In this document: piece after piece, positions 7,283 to 13,879 of the stretch | Layout: every line of letters starts with the position of its first letter | How positions within the stretch are numbered: the stretch's first letter is position 1 | Source of the DNA: a virus | Direction: 5' to 3' (one strand) | IMG/VR virus record: IMGVR_UViG_3300025889_000238 | Span: 1-42,701 of that record | Length of the DNA: 42,701 nucleotides | The notes under the pieces: model-generated | The model's database searches: none | What the model was told of the DNA's origin: nothing | The model's input: the letters and a program-made list of their open reading frames with translations, nothing else | Translations under genes and position numbers: made by a program

Positions 7283-7568
7283 TTATAGAGTTAAAACAGA
7301 AGATACCATTGTTCAATCAGTCATTGAAAAGATGGACAGACGCAGTGAGTTCGGCATGAAGAAATATGGCAAGGCCATGATTGAAGAAGTACAAACAGGA
7401 GAGAAAGACTTACATGCTTTTATAGTTGACGTACAAGAAGAATTAATGGATGCATTGTTGTATTTAGAGTCAGCTAAGATGTGCTTGCAGCTAGAAGTAA
7501 ACAAGGCTATGCTAAGTCAAACTGATCCATTAAAGTTTGCTAAACGCCATGAAAACAAAGTCGTTTAA
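7272..7568 (+). CDS. Small helical phage protein, possibly MazG-related (98 aa)
   Basis: A helical protein with a conserved-looking pattern: R..FGMKKYG near residues 24-33, then DLHAFIVDVQEELMDALLYLE at 48-68. The E-E-L-M-D-A repeat resembles the metal-binding helix of all-alpha NTP pyrophosphohydrolases, and proteins of this pattern are common in phage nucleotide-metabolism clusters. Its start overlaps the end of the GIY-YIG/MazG gene by 11 bases, and its end overlaps the resolvase gene by 20 bases. It may be a second pyrophosphohydrolase or a partner subunit. The assignment is tentative because only one of the two usual acidic motifs is evident. Confidence 0.6.
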   Translation: MKTNYRVKTEDTIVQSVIEKMDRRSEFGMKKYGKAMIEEVQTGEKDLHAFIVDVQEELMDALLYLESAKMCLQLEVNKAMLSQTDPLKFAKRHENKVV

Positions 7569-8004
7569 AAAACACAAAGGTCCAGTAAGGTCTAAGCGAA
7601 CAACATACGACGGAATAAATTTTGCATCTGGTCTAGAAAAGTATATGTATACCGCATTGAAAAAAGCAAACATAGACTGTCTATACGAGGGAGAAACATT
7701 TGAATTATCAGAAGGCTTTGACTTTCCATTTGAATGTTATGAACGATGCAGCAACGGTAAAGGAGAATTTAAAAACAGAGGTAACTCTAAGGTTTTAAAT
7801 ATCAAGTACACCCCAGACTTTATAGGTAAAGGGTTTGTTATCGAATGTAAGGGAAGGGCAAATGAGTCCTTCCCGTTGCGTTGGAAGTTGTTTAAGAAAT
7901 TAATCAAAGAAAGAAAGCTAGGACCTTACACTTTGTATAAACCACAAAATCAAAAGGAATGCGATCAAGTAGTGAGCTTAATACTAGGCAGCAAAAAGAA
8001 TTAG
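7549..8004 (+). CDS. T7 endonuclease I-like Holliday junction resolvase (151 aa)
   Basis: The catalytic set of T7 endonuclease I can be placed: Glu30 in FASGLEKY, Asp90 in KYTPDFI, and Glu99-x-Lys101 in VIECKGR, matching T7 Glu20, Asp55, Glu65 and Lys67. The insertion between the first and second motif is longer than in T7. The enzyme should cut branched DNA so that replicated concatemers can be packaged, and may also help degrade host DNA. I chose the ATG at 7549, which overlaps the previous gene by 20 bases; an in-frame TTG at 7537 is less likely. It overlaps the small gene downstream by 46 bases. Confidence 0.82.
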   Translation: MKTKSFKKHKGPVRSKRTTYDGINFASGLEKYMYTALKKANIDCLYEGETFELSEGFDFPFECYERCSNGKGEFKNRGNSKVLNIKYTPDFIGKGFVIECKGRANESFPLRWKLFKKLIKERKLGPYTLYKPQNQKECDQVVSLILGSKKN

Positions 8005-8120
8005 CAAGAAAGAAATACGCCGAACGGCGTCTCAATAAATGGATCAAATGGAGATGGGATAATTTCGGGCACATACCATTTAAAGAGTTAGTTGAACAAT
8101 GTAAAAAATATAATTTATGA
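7959..8120 (+). CDS. Small basic protein upstream of nrdB (53 aa)
   Basis: The frame begins inside the resolvase gene and reads MRSSSELNTRQQKELARKKY, then RRLNKWIKWRWDNFGHIPFKELVEQCKK. It is basic and Trp-rich, probably one long amphipathic helix followed by a short domain. It ends in an ATGA overlap with the next gene, one link in a chain of three tiny genes leading into nrdB. No other ATG is available in this frame. I do not recognise the family. The codon pattern and the neat coupling support it as real. Confidence 0.58.
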   Translation: MRSSSELNTRQQKELARKKYAERRLNKWIKWRWDNFGHIPFKELVEQCKKYNL

Positions 8121-8281
8121 GTAATAAACAATGGTCCATAAGTATTGGACTTTACCCAGGCATCCTGATTGGAGCCAGAACATATAATGACGATGAGAAA
8201 ACAGTACACGTGTTGTACTTGCCTTTAATAGACTTTGCTTTAGAAATATTACACGATGAGGTTACAACTGACGACGAATAG
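8117..8281 (+). CDS. Small conserved phage protein (54 aa)
   Basis: It starts in an ATGA overlap with the preceding gene and reads MSNKQWSISIGLYPGILIG, then a D/E-rich turn and HVLYLPLIDFALEILHDE. The pattern ISIG.YPGIL.G.RTY...YLP.ID..LEI is one I recall from other marine phages near ribonucleotide reductase genes. Two hydrophobic stretches (residues 7-20 and 36-46) are short and probably form strands rather than membrane spans. The end overlaps the next gene by 26 bases. Function is unknown. Confidence 0.62.
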   Translation: MSNKQWSISIGLYPGILIGARTYNDDEKTVHVLYLPLIDFALEILHDEVTTDDE

Positions 8282-8387
8282 GGAAAAAGTAAAACGTAAA
8301 CGCAAAGGCGTACATTCTAAAAACAATACATCAAGAAATAAAAATAGTAGAAATTATGTTAAAAAATATAGAGCACAAGGTAGATGA
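8256..8387 (+). CDS. Tiny highly basic protein (43 aa)
   Basis: Of 43 residues more than a third are Lys or Arg; the core reads KRKRKGVHSKNNTSRNKNS and the end KKYRAQGR. The ending KGVHSK..TSR.KNS.NY.K.YR.QGR is a pattern I know from small proteins encoded beside nrd genes in marine phages. It is likely to bind nucleic acid or be structurally disordered. Its stop forms an ATGA overlap with nrdB, so it may help set nrdB translation. Confidence 0.62.
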   Translation: MRLQLTTNREKVKRKRKGVHSKNNTSRNKNSRNYVKKYRAQGR

Positions 8388-9343
8388 GTTTATTTGAAGA
8401 AAGACTAGCATATAAACCATTCGAGTATCCAGAGTATTATACAGAAGGATGGCTTAAACAAGCACAAGCATTTTGGTTACACACAGAAATACCAATGCAA
8501 GGTGATGTTAAAGACTGGAACGAGAAACTAACTGATGCTGAAAAGAACCTGGTAGGAAATATCCTACTAGGTTTTGCTCAGACAGAATGTGCAGTATCAG
8601 ATTACTGGACTCAAAAGGTTACAACTTGGTTTCCTAAACATGAGATCAGACAAATGGCTATGATGTTTGGTAGCCAAGAAACAATACATGCAGTAGCATA
8701 CAGTTATTTAAATGAAACATTAGGACTTGAAAACTTTGAAGCATTTATTCATGAGCCTGCTACGGCCGAAAGGTTTGAAAACCTTGTAGCTTACGATGGT
8801 ACTGATCCTGTTGGTATTGGTAGATCACTAGCTATATTCAGCGCGTTTGCTGAAGGAGTTTCATTGTACTCCGCTTTCGCTGTGCTTTATAGTTTCCAAC
8901 TTAGAAATATGCTAAAGGGCATCGGACAGCAGATGAAATGGTCTGTAAGAGATGAGAGCTTACACAGTCGTATGGGTTGTAGATTATTCAGAGACATGTG
9001 CAATGAAATTTACGGCTTAAAATATCAGTGTGCTGACGAAGTTTTAGAAGCAGCAAAGACAATGATCGATCTTGAAGATAAATATATTGATAAGATGTTT
9101 GAGATGGGTGATATTGAAAACTTAAAGTCATACGACTTAAAACAGTTTATAAGAAAGAGAGCAAATGAAAAACTCAATGAGCTCGGTTATGAATCACATT
9201 TCTCGTTTGACGAAGAAGCAGCAACTAATCTTGATTGGTTCTATCATCTTACCGGCGGGCATACTCATACCGATTTTTTTGCGATGCGCCCAACTGATTA
9301 CTCGAAAGCTAATGAAGGCGAAGACTTTGAGGATATATGGTAA
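8384..9343 (+). CDS. nrdB: Ribonucleotide reductase small (beta) subunit, class I (319 aa)
   Basis: The ferritin-like di-iron ligands can be read: Glu68 (in FAQTECAVSD), Glu99 and His102 (in SQETIHAVAY), Glu in FSAFAEGVSLY, and Glu and His in VRDESLHSRM. Tyr106 sits four residues after His102, as the radical Tyr122 does in E. coli NrdB. The first ligand is Glu rather than the usual Asp84, with the same 31-residue spacing to the next. The subunit makes the radical used by NrdA, encoded downstream, to reduce ribonucleotides for phage DNA synthesis. The gene begins in an ATGA overlap and its end overlaps the membrane gene by seven bases. Confidence 0.93.
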   Translation: MSLFEERLAYKPFEYPEYYTEGWLKQAQAFWLHTEIPMQGDVKDWNEKLTDAEKNLVGNILLGFAQTECAVSDYWTQKVTTWFPKHEIRQMAMMFGSQETIHAVAYSYLNETLGLENFEAFIHEPATAERFENLVAYDGTDPVGIGRSLAIFSAFAEGVSLYSAFAVLYSFQLRNMLKGIGQQMKWSVRDESLHSRMGCRLFRDMCNEIYGLKYQCADEVLEAAKTMIDLEDKYIDKMFEMGDIENLKSYDLKQFIRKRANEKLNELGYESHFSFDEEAATNLDWFYHLTGGHTHTDFFAMRPTDYSKANEGEDFEDIW

Positions 9344-9588
9344 GCAAAAAGCAAATACTTAAATCACTAGTTGGTGATAAAAAGCTTACATCTTTTCAGC
9401 GTGTAGCTAGAAGATTAGGTTATATGGGAACGGGATTTTTAATAGCAGGGCAATGGACCCTGCACCCACCCATGTTTGTGATAGGATTTATTTTAGTAAT
9501 AACACAAGTCGCAGCACGTAAGCAATGGAATTTAGTATTGCTATATTTAAACGGCTTAGCTGCTTGGCTTTTACATTTAATATATTAA
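9337..9588 (+). CDS. Small membrane protein between nrdB and nrdA (83 aa)
   Basis: After a basic N-terminus (SKKQILKSLVGDKK and RVARRLG) come hydrophobic segments at about residues 29-40, 45-60 and 64-82 (MFVIGFILVITQVAA; LVLLYLNGLAAWLLHLIY). This predicts two or three membrane helices with a cytoplasmic basic start. It overlaps the end of nrdB by seven bases and stops one base before the nrdA start, so the three genes are almost certainly co-translated. I do not recognise a family. A membrane anchor for reductase or a holin-like protein are guesses only. Confidence 0.7.
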   Translation: MVSKKQILKSLVGDKKLTSFQRVARRLGYMGTGFLIAGQWTLHPPMFVIGFILVITQVAARKQWNLVLLYLNGLAAWLLHLIY

Positions 9589-9589
9589 T

Positions 9590-11287
9590 ATGTGGAATAA
9601 CGAATGGATAAAAGGAGTTGATTACCCAGAGTGGGGTGACAACGAAATATATAAAAAGACTATTGGTGGACAGTACCTATTGCCTGGTGAGTCTCCAGCT
9701 GATGCGTACATGCGTGTCTGTAAGACCGTATCGATGCGTCTAGGACGCCCAGAACTGACCGAAACTTTTTACGAATATGTATGGAAGGGTTGGTTGTGTT
9801 TAGCGTCCCCTGTGTTGTCTAATACAGGCACAGAGCGTGGCTTACCGATTAGTTGCTTTGGCATTGATGTCGGAGATAGTATATACGAAATAGGAAATAA
9901 AAATTTAGAGATGATGCTACTCGCAAAGCACGGCGGCGGAGTTGGCATTGGAGTTAACATGATTAGACCGGCAGGTAGTAAGATAAAACAAAATGGAACA
10001 TCAGATGGAGTCGTCCCCTTCTGCAAGATCTACGATTCAACGATCCTTGCAACGAATCAAGGAGCAGTTCGACGTGGAGCTGCGTCAGTCAATATCAACA
10101 TTGACCACGACGATTTTGAGGAGTGGCTTGAAATACGAGAACCTAAAGGAGACGTCAACAGACAGAGCCTTAACCTTCATCAATGCGCAGTTGTTGGTGA
10201 TAAGTTTATGCGAAAGCTTGAACAAGGAGATGTTGAAGCAAGATCTAAATGGAGTAAACTTATTAGGAAACGAAAAGCAACTGGAGAACCTTACATCTTG
10301 TTTAAAGGAAATACAAACAAGTCAAATCCAAAAGCTTACAAAGACAATGGCCTAAAGGTACATATGACAAACATATGCAGTGAGATTGTTCTACATACAG
10401 ACGAGTCTCATAGTTTTGTTTGTTGCTTATCATCTTTAAACCTAGCTAAATACGATGAATGGAAAGATACAAATATTATTTATGACTCTATATGGTTCCT
10501 TGACGGAGTACTTGAAGAGTTTATACAGAAAGCTAAAGGTAAGATCGGCTTTGAGAATGCTGTACGTTCAGCTGAAAAAGGTAGAGCCATTGGTCTTGGC
10601 GTACTTGGATGGCACACATATCTTCAAGAGAAAAGAATACCGTTTGAAGGATTGTTTTCTCAGTATGAAACAAGAAAAATATTCTCACAGATTAAGATTG
10701 AATCAGAGAGAGCGAGCATGGATCTGGCTGAATATTTTGGTGAGCCTTTGTGGTGTGCTGGCACGGGCATGCGTAACACTCATCTTCGCGCTATCGCTCC
10801 TACTGTTAGCAATAGTAAGTTGTCTGGTAATGTTAGCCCCGGTATTGAGCCTTGGGCTGCTAATATTTTTACTGAGCAGTCTGCTAAAGGAACTTTTATA
10901 AGAAAGAACCCTACGCTAGAAAAGCTGTTAGAAGAAAAAGGCTTTAACAATAAAGAAACTTGGGATAAAATACTTCACGATGGCGGATCAGTTCAAGACT
11001 TAGATTGTCTTACGCCAGAAGAAAAAGATGTATTCAAAACATTTAAAGAGATTAATCAACTAGAGTTAGTTAATCAAGCTGGAATACGACAGCAGTATAT
11101 AGATCAAAGCGTTAGTTTAAACCTTGCTTTCCCTAGTGAAGCATCACCAAAGTGGATTAACAAAGTTCATATGGAGGCTTGGAAGAAAGGAATAAAGACA
11201 CTGTACTATATGCGAACAGAGTCTGTGCTGCGAGGAGATATAGCAGCTAAAGCTTTAGATGAAACTTGTATAAGTTGTGATGGATAA
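9590..11287 (+). CDS. nrdA: Ribonucleotide reductase large (alpha) subunit, class I (565 aa)
   Basis: Key residues of the ten-stranded barrel are present: the first redox Cys in PISCFG, the active-site loop NICSEI with Cys263 flanked by Asn and Glu two residues away on either side, the second redox Cys in SFVCCLSSLNL, and the radical-relay Tyr pair in TLYYMRTES. The C-terminal dithiol is CISC. At 565 residues the protein starts directly at the catalytic domain and lacks the N-terminal ATP-cone, so it is expected to escape dATP feedback inhibition, as in other phage reductases. It acts with NrdB to supply deoxyribonucleotides. The last bases overlap the secreted-protein gene. Confidence 0.93.
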   Translation: MWNNEWIKGVDYPEWGDNEIYKKTIGGQYLLPGESPADAYMRVCKTVSMRLGRPELTETFYEYVWKGWLCLASPVLSNTGTERGLPISCFGIDVGDSIYEIGNKNLEMMLLAKHGGGVGIGVNMIRPAGSKIKQNGTSDGVVPFCKIYDSTILATNQGAVRRGAASVNINIDHDDFEEWLEIREPKGDVNRQSLNLHQCAVVGDKFMRKLEQGDVEARSKWSKLIRKRKATGEPYILFKGNTNKSNPKAYKDNGLKVHMTNICSEIVLHTDESHSFVCCLSSLNLAKYDEWKDTNIIYDSIWFLDGVLEEFIQKAKGKIGFENAVRSAEKGRAIGLGVLGWHTYLQEKRIPFEGLFSQYETRKIFSQIKIESERASMDLAEYFGEPLWCAGTGMRNTHLRAIAPTVSNSKLSGNVSPGIEPWAANIFTEQSAKGTFIRKNPTLEKLLEEKGFNNKETWDKILHDGGSVQDLDCLTPEEKDVFKTFKEINQLELVNQAGIRQQYIDQSVSLNLAFPSEASPKWINKVHMEAWKKGIKTLYYMRTESVLRGDIAAKALDETCISCDG

Positions 11288-11693
11288 AAAAATGATCAAT
11301 AAAATTATATTTACATTAGCACTTACATGCGCGTCTTTGAATGGGCAGTATGTTAAAGTAGCAACACACTATGATGCAGAGCAAACTGCAAATCAAATAA
11401 TAAAAGGTAAACTAAATAAATATTTAAATAATAAATTAGATTTTTCGTTTGAAAAAAGAAAAAATAAATTTATAGATAAATACGACGTTGAAGCAGATCA
11501 TGTAGAAAAACAAGTATATAAATATTTTGATAAAGGAAAACCAGAGTATATATCTAAAACCAACGGTGGTTATACGTTTACTATAGCCGTCATAAACAAT
11601 AAAGACGATACTGATATATTGTATTATTGTTCTTTCGCGTTGGACGCTTTTACTTCAAAAATAAAAAGTGTAGAAATAGACAAAGGTTATTAA
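11280..11693 (+). CDS. Secreted or periplasmic protein of unknown function (137 aa)
   Basis: The ATG at 11280 overlaps the end of nrdA by eight bases. The N-terminus (MDKKMINKIIFTLALTCASL) is a typical signal peptide: basic start, hydrophobic core, and a plausible cleavage after NGQ near residue 23. A Cys in the core does not fit a lipobox well. The mature part is Lys- and Tyr-rich with a predicted helix (KLNKYLNNKLDFSFEKRKNK) and a beta-rich C-terminus (GGYTFTIAVINN, ILYYCSFALDAF). It is the last gene before the convergent terminator. An exported phage protein here could act in the envelope, for example in superinfection exclusion; that is inference. Confidence 0.72.
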   Translation: MDKKMINKIIFTLALTCASLNGQYVKVATHYDAEQTANQIIKGKLNKYLNNKLDFSFEKRKNKFIDKYDVEADHVEKQVYKYFDKGKPEYISKTNGGYTFTIAVINNKDDTDILYYCSFALDAFTSKIKSVEIDKGY

Positions 11694-11700
11694 ATTAAGA

Positions 11701-11723
11701 AAGGGGCTAACGCCCCTTTTTTT
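11701..11723. terminator. Intrinsic terminator between convergent gene blocks
   Basis: A perfect 7-bp stem (AAGGGGC / GCCCCTT) with the loop TAAC is followed on the + strand by a run of seven T. It lies 8 bases after the last + strand stop codon, and the T-run runs into the stop codon of the first - strand gene it meets. In the reverse direction the hairpin is followed by TTTCTTAATTTAAT, a weaker T-rich tract, so it may stop transcription from both sides. Confidence 0.88.
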
Positions 11724-11979
11724 ATTTCTTACCACACGGTTTACCGTTGGCTATGTTTACCCAGTTTTCTTTTTCAAACCAGTCTCTAAGTGTAGCTCCT
11801 TTTTTACGAGCACCTTTAACATTGGTTGAACTAGATCTCTTGTACTTGCCTTTAGCAGACGCAGACTGTTTAGCTCTAATAAGCTTTTGTCTCTCTGCTT
11901 TAGACATACTTTTATATTTACTATATGGCAAGCAAACTTTCTTAGTTGTGCCTGCTCCTTTAATTTTGCTTTTTGCCAT
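11722..11979 (-). CDS. Small basic protein with DWFEKENWV...CGKK motif (85 aa)
   Basis: A Lys/Ser-rich protein whose C-terminus reads LRDWFEKENWVNIANGKPCG. This resembles small domains found in phages and large DNA viruses with the pattern L..W...-WV-I....G.PCGR, which are annotated as domains of unknown function. The N-terminal two thirds is basic and probably disordered or helical (SKAERQKLIRAKQSASAKGK). Two Cys residues are present. It is the last gene of the late block, ends inside the terminator, and overlaps the HExxH gene upstream by 20 bases. Nucleic acid binding or virion packing is plausible but unproven. Confidence 0.72.
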   Translation of the reverse strand: MAKSKIKGAGTTKKVCLPYSKYKSMSKAERQKLIRAKQSASAKGKYKRSSSTNVKGARKKGATLRDWFEKENWVNIANGKPCGKK

Positions 11980-12319
11980 GTGCTTCTTTTTCCCAAGGTA
12001 AATCGCGACGTCTTGTGTCGATGCTGCTCATTGGATATGTTATGGTTTTATTTGATCCTTTATTCTTCCACTCGTATTTGTTATCATCAAACTTTAATCT
12101 ACCATCCATGATCTGTTTTTTATGCACGCTCTCATGCTTAATAGTTAAAGACTTTTCTTTACGACCAAGAGCTTTCTTTATGAATATAGTTTTATTTTGA
12201 TCTATATATCCATAAACTCGTGGATCAGGCATGTCTACCTCTTTGATTACTCTATCGAGGTGGTTTGATGTTTCGTGCAAGCTTAACACTTGGTTAATGC
12301 CTTTCATTTTAAATGCCAT
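11960..12319 (-). CDS. Small HExxH protein, putative metallopeptidase (119 aa)
   Basis: The start at 12319 follows the phoH stop with one base between; an earlier in-frame ATG at 12349 lies inside phoH and is less likely. The core holds TIKHESVHKKQ, an HExxH zinc motif, followed by a charged beta region (KFDDNKYEWKNKG) and LPWEKEAH near the end, whose Glu is a candidate third ligand. I recall small marine-phage proteins with the same HE..H..Q...G....DD...W and PWEKEAY arrangement. It may be a zincin-type protease acting in lysis or on host proteins. No signal peptide is present. Catalysis is inferred from the motif only. Confidence 0.72.
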   Translation of the reverse strand: MAFKMKGINQVLSLHETSNHLDRVIKEVDMPDPRVYGYIDQNKTIFIKKALGRKEKSLTIKHESVHKKQIMDGRLKFDDNKYEWKNKGSNKTITYPMSSIDTRRRDLPWEKEAHGKKQN

Positions 12320-12320
12320 A

Positions 12321-13004
12321 TTAATCTGCAAACATTTTATAAACGTCAAGTATGTTTTGAACTATACTATGTCGATGGTTATTCTTTAAACATACAAAAT
12401 TAAATCCATCAACCTGTTCTTCTACTCTACGAAGGAATGATAATCCACTGGCTTTCTTATCTCTTAAATCTATTTGAGCTATGTCTCCACACAATACCAT
12501 TTTAGAGCCATGCCCTAACCTACCTAGTAACGCTTCTGTTTGATCGTGTGTTAAGTTTTGAACCTCGTCAGCGATCAAGAAGGTGTTAGTAAATGTTAAA
12601 CCTCTTACATATCCAAGCGGTAGTATTTGTATATTACCCTCTGCTATCTCTTTATCAACCTTAGCTTTGTCGTATAAGTTATAAAAGTTTTGATATATAG
12701 GTTGTAGCCATGGATCCATCTTCTCTGCTATATCACCAGGTAGAAAACCTAAGTCTTCACCAGCTAACACAGCAGGCCTAGTTATAATTAACTTTTCTAT
12801 TTCTTTTCTAAACAACAAGTCTAAACCTACAGCCGTAGCTAATAGTGTTTTACCGGAACCAGCAGCACCAGTTACAACCGTTACGGCGTTATCGAGCATT
12901 ATAGACTTAGCAACTTTTTGTTCTTCATTTAATTGTATTTTAAATTTGATAGGATTTTTTGGTTTTCTTTTTGATTTAAAGACTTCGTCTATATTATCTG
13001 TCAT
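12321..13004 (-). CDS. phoH: PhoH-like ATPase (227 aa)
   Basis: A P-loop protein of the PhoH family: Walker A at residues 46-53 (GAAGSGKT), LIITRPAVLAGEDLGFLPGD as the conserved PhoH segment, Walker B region FLIADEVQNLTHDQ, and a sensor segment MVLCGDIAQID followed by LKNNHRHS. It is the short form lacking other domains. PhoH proteins are very common in marine phages; roles in RNA metabolism or phosphate stress have been proposed but remain unsettled. Here it sits among late and lysis genes rather than replication genes. Its start is directly abutted by the stop of the tiny gene upstream (TAAATG). Confidence 0.93.
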   Translation of the reverse strand: MTDNIDEVFKSKRKPKNPIKFKIQLNEEQKVAKSIMLDNAVTVVTGAAGSGKTLLATAVGLDLLFRKEIEKLIITRPAVLAGEDLGFLPGDIAEKMDPWLQPIYQNFYNLYDKAKVDKEIAEGNIQILPLGYVRGLTFTNTFLIADEVQNLTHDQTEALLGRLGHGSKMVLCGDIAQIDLRDKKASGLSFLRRVEEQVDGFNFVCLKNNHRHSIVQNILDVYKMFAD

Positions 13005-13142
13005 TTACTTTTTCTTTTTACCAAGCTTACCTGGTCCACCTGCCTTAGTACATCGTACTCCCCATCCGGAAGCGTATGCGCTAGGCCATACTTTAAATTT
13101 CTTTTTTGCTGCGGCTTTACACGCCGGACTTATTTTACCCAT
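13005..13142 (-). CDS. Tiny Lys-rich protein with KVWPSAYASGW motif (45 aa)
   Basis: A 45-aa protein that begins MGKISPACKAAAKKKFKVWP, continues SAYASGWGVRCTKAGGPGK and ends in a run of Lys. It has two Cys residues (8 and 31) and is strongly basic. The segment KV.PSAYAS.W is one I know from small phage and large-virus proteins, often beside the CGR-type domain found in the 85-aa gene of this same block. It stops directly before the phoH start and overlaps the membrane gene upstream by eight bases. Probably a nucleic-acid-binding or virion-associated peptide. Confidence 0.66.
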   Translation of the reverse strand: MGKISPACKAAAKKKFKVWPSAYASGWGVRCTKAGGPGKLGKKKK

Positions 13143-13422
13143 TTTTTATAAATGTTTTGTAGTGAAATATACAAGCCCATATAAACAACGATGCCCAACC
13201 TACATTTATTAATATCTCAGGTGTAGGAGGATATTGAGCAGTCAGTACATTATATAAAGATCCAACTGCTGGTAACGCTAATCCAACTCTTAGCATCCAT
13301 TGCTCTATTATGTTTAGCTTGGCTATTGCTTTAACTTCTCTGCCAAATATAAATATATAAAACAAAGTAGTTGTCATACATATCACTATGTTAGCTAACT
13401 CGTTAATTACTTGTGCTATCAT
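13135..13422 (-). CDS. Putative holin or lysis-region membrane protein (95 aa)
   Basis: Three hydrophobic segments are visible at about residues 10-26 (ANIVICMTTTLFYIFIFG), 44-58 (MLRVGLALPAVGSLYNV) and 71-88 (ILINVGWASLFIWACIF), with a short Lys-containing end. A small multi-span protein close to the amidase fits a class I holin. It overlaps the second membrane gene upstream by 20 bases and the tiny Lys-rich gene downstream by eight. There is no family I can name, so holin is inferred from size, topology and position. Confidence 0.6.
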   Translation of the reverse strand: MIAQVINELANIVICMTTTLFYIFIFGREVKAIAKLNIIEQWMLRVGLALPAVGSLYNVLTAQYPPTPEILINVGWASLFIWACIFHYKTFIKNG

Positions 13423-13705
13423 TTTCTTTGTCTTTAAACATTCTCTTACTAATAGACTCTACGCCTTTCAAACCTATAAAACCTAGGATAAAAGCTATAC
13501 CATTAGAATAGTTCGTGTTGTTTATATTCGCCGTTTCAATTACAACCGGTGTTAAATAGTTTGCGCTAGCAACTCCCGTTATAATAGAAAAGAAAGTTTG
13601 TTTAAGGTTTTTAGCTCCTTCTTTACCTACGAAAAGTAAAGATCCAAATAATCCAGCAACAGACTGCATTATGTTGATACCAATTTCATCTAGAAATGTT
13701 TTCAT
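13403..13705 (-). CDS. Putative holin-like membrane protein (100 aa)
   Basis: The N-terminus holds an amphipathic stretch and a hydrophobic segment (SVAGLFGSLLFVG), then TFFSIITGVASANYLTPVVI and GIAFILGFIGLKGVESIS, giving two or three membrane segments, and ends in a charged tail (KRMFKDKENDSTSN). The GxxG-rich membrane helices and charged C-terminus fit a pinholin or canonical holin. It overlaps the other membrane gene by 20 bases, so the pair may work as holin and antiholin. Its start lies two bases after the stop of the 56-aa gene. Confidence 0.6.
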   Translation of the reverse strand: MKTFLDEIGINIMQSVAGLFGSLLFVGKEGAKNLKQTFFSIITGVASANYLTPVVIETANINNTNYSNGIAFILGFIGLKGVESISKRMFKDKENDSTSN

Positions 13706-13707
13706 TT

Positions 13708-13878
13708 TTATTTTTGTTTTCCACCTCGTGTATAAGGAAACAAAGCGTTCATAGCTTTTTGCCTGCCTTCACAACCGCATGGTATGTTTAGTCCTTTGGA
13801 AATCTTGTCTACAACGGTTTTAATACCTGTAGCTTTTGTAAACTTATATATATCGTCTCCTAATCCTTTTGATTTCAT
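13708..13878 (-). CDS. Small conserved phage protein with CGCE motif (56 aa)
   Basis: The protein reads MKSKGLGDDIYKFTKATGIK, then VVDKISKGLNIPCGCEGRQ and NALFPY. The arrangement GLGD.I.KFTKATGIK...D........CGC..R...LN.LFPY is one I recall from many phage genomes, typically in tail/lysis regions and always of unknown function. The Cys-Gly-Cys could bind a metal. It fits exactly between its neighbours, one base after the upstream stop and two before the downstream start, which supports the ATG at 13878. Confidence 0.75.
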   Translation of the reverse strand: MKSKGLGDDIYKFTKATGIKTVVDKISKGLNIPCGCEGRQKAMNALFPYTRGGKQK

Positions 13879-13879
13879 A

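Noticed and set aside
11747-12200. Several hydrophobic + strand frames after the convergent terminator.
   Set aside because: They are antisense to the 85-aa and HExxH genes, which match patterns known from other phages; hydrophobicity comes from reversed Lys codons.
12946-13212. An 88-codon open frame on the + strand in the lysis region.
   Set aside because: It is the shadow of the phoH start, the tiny Lys-rich gene and a membrane gene on the - strand, and has no conserved features or start context.
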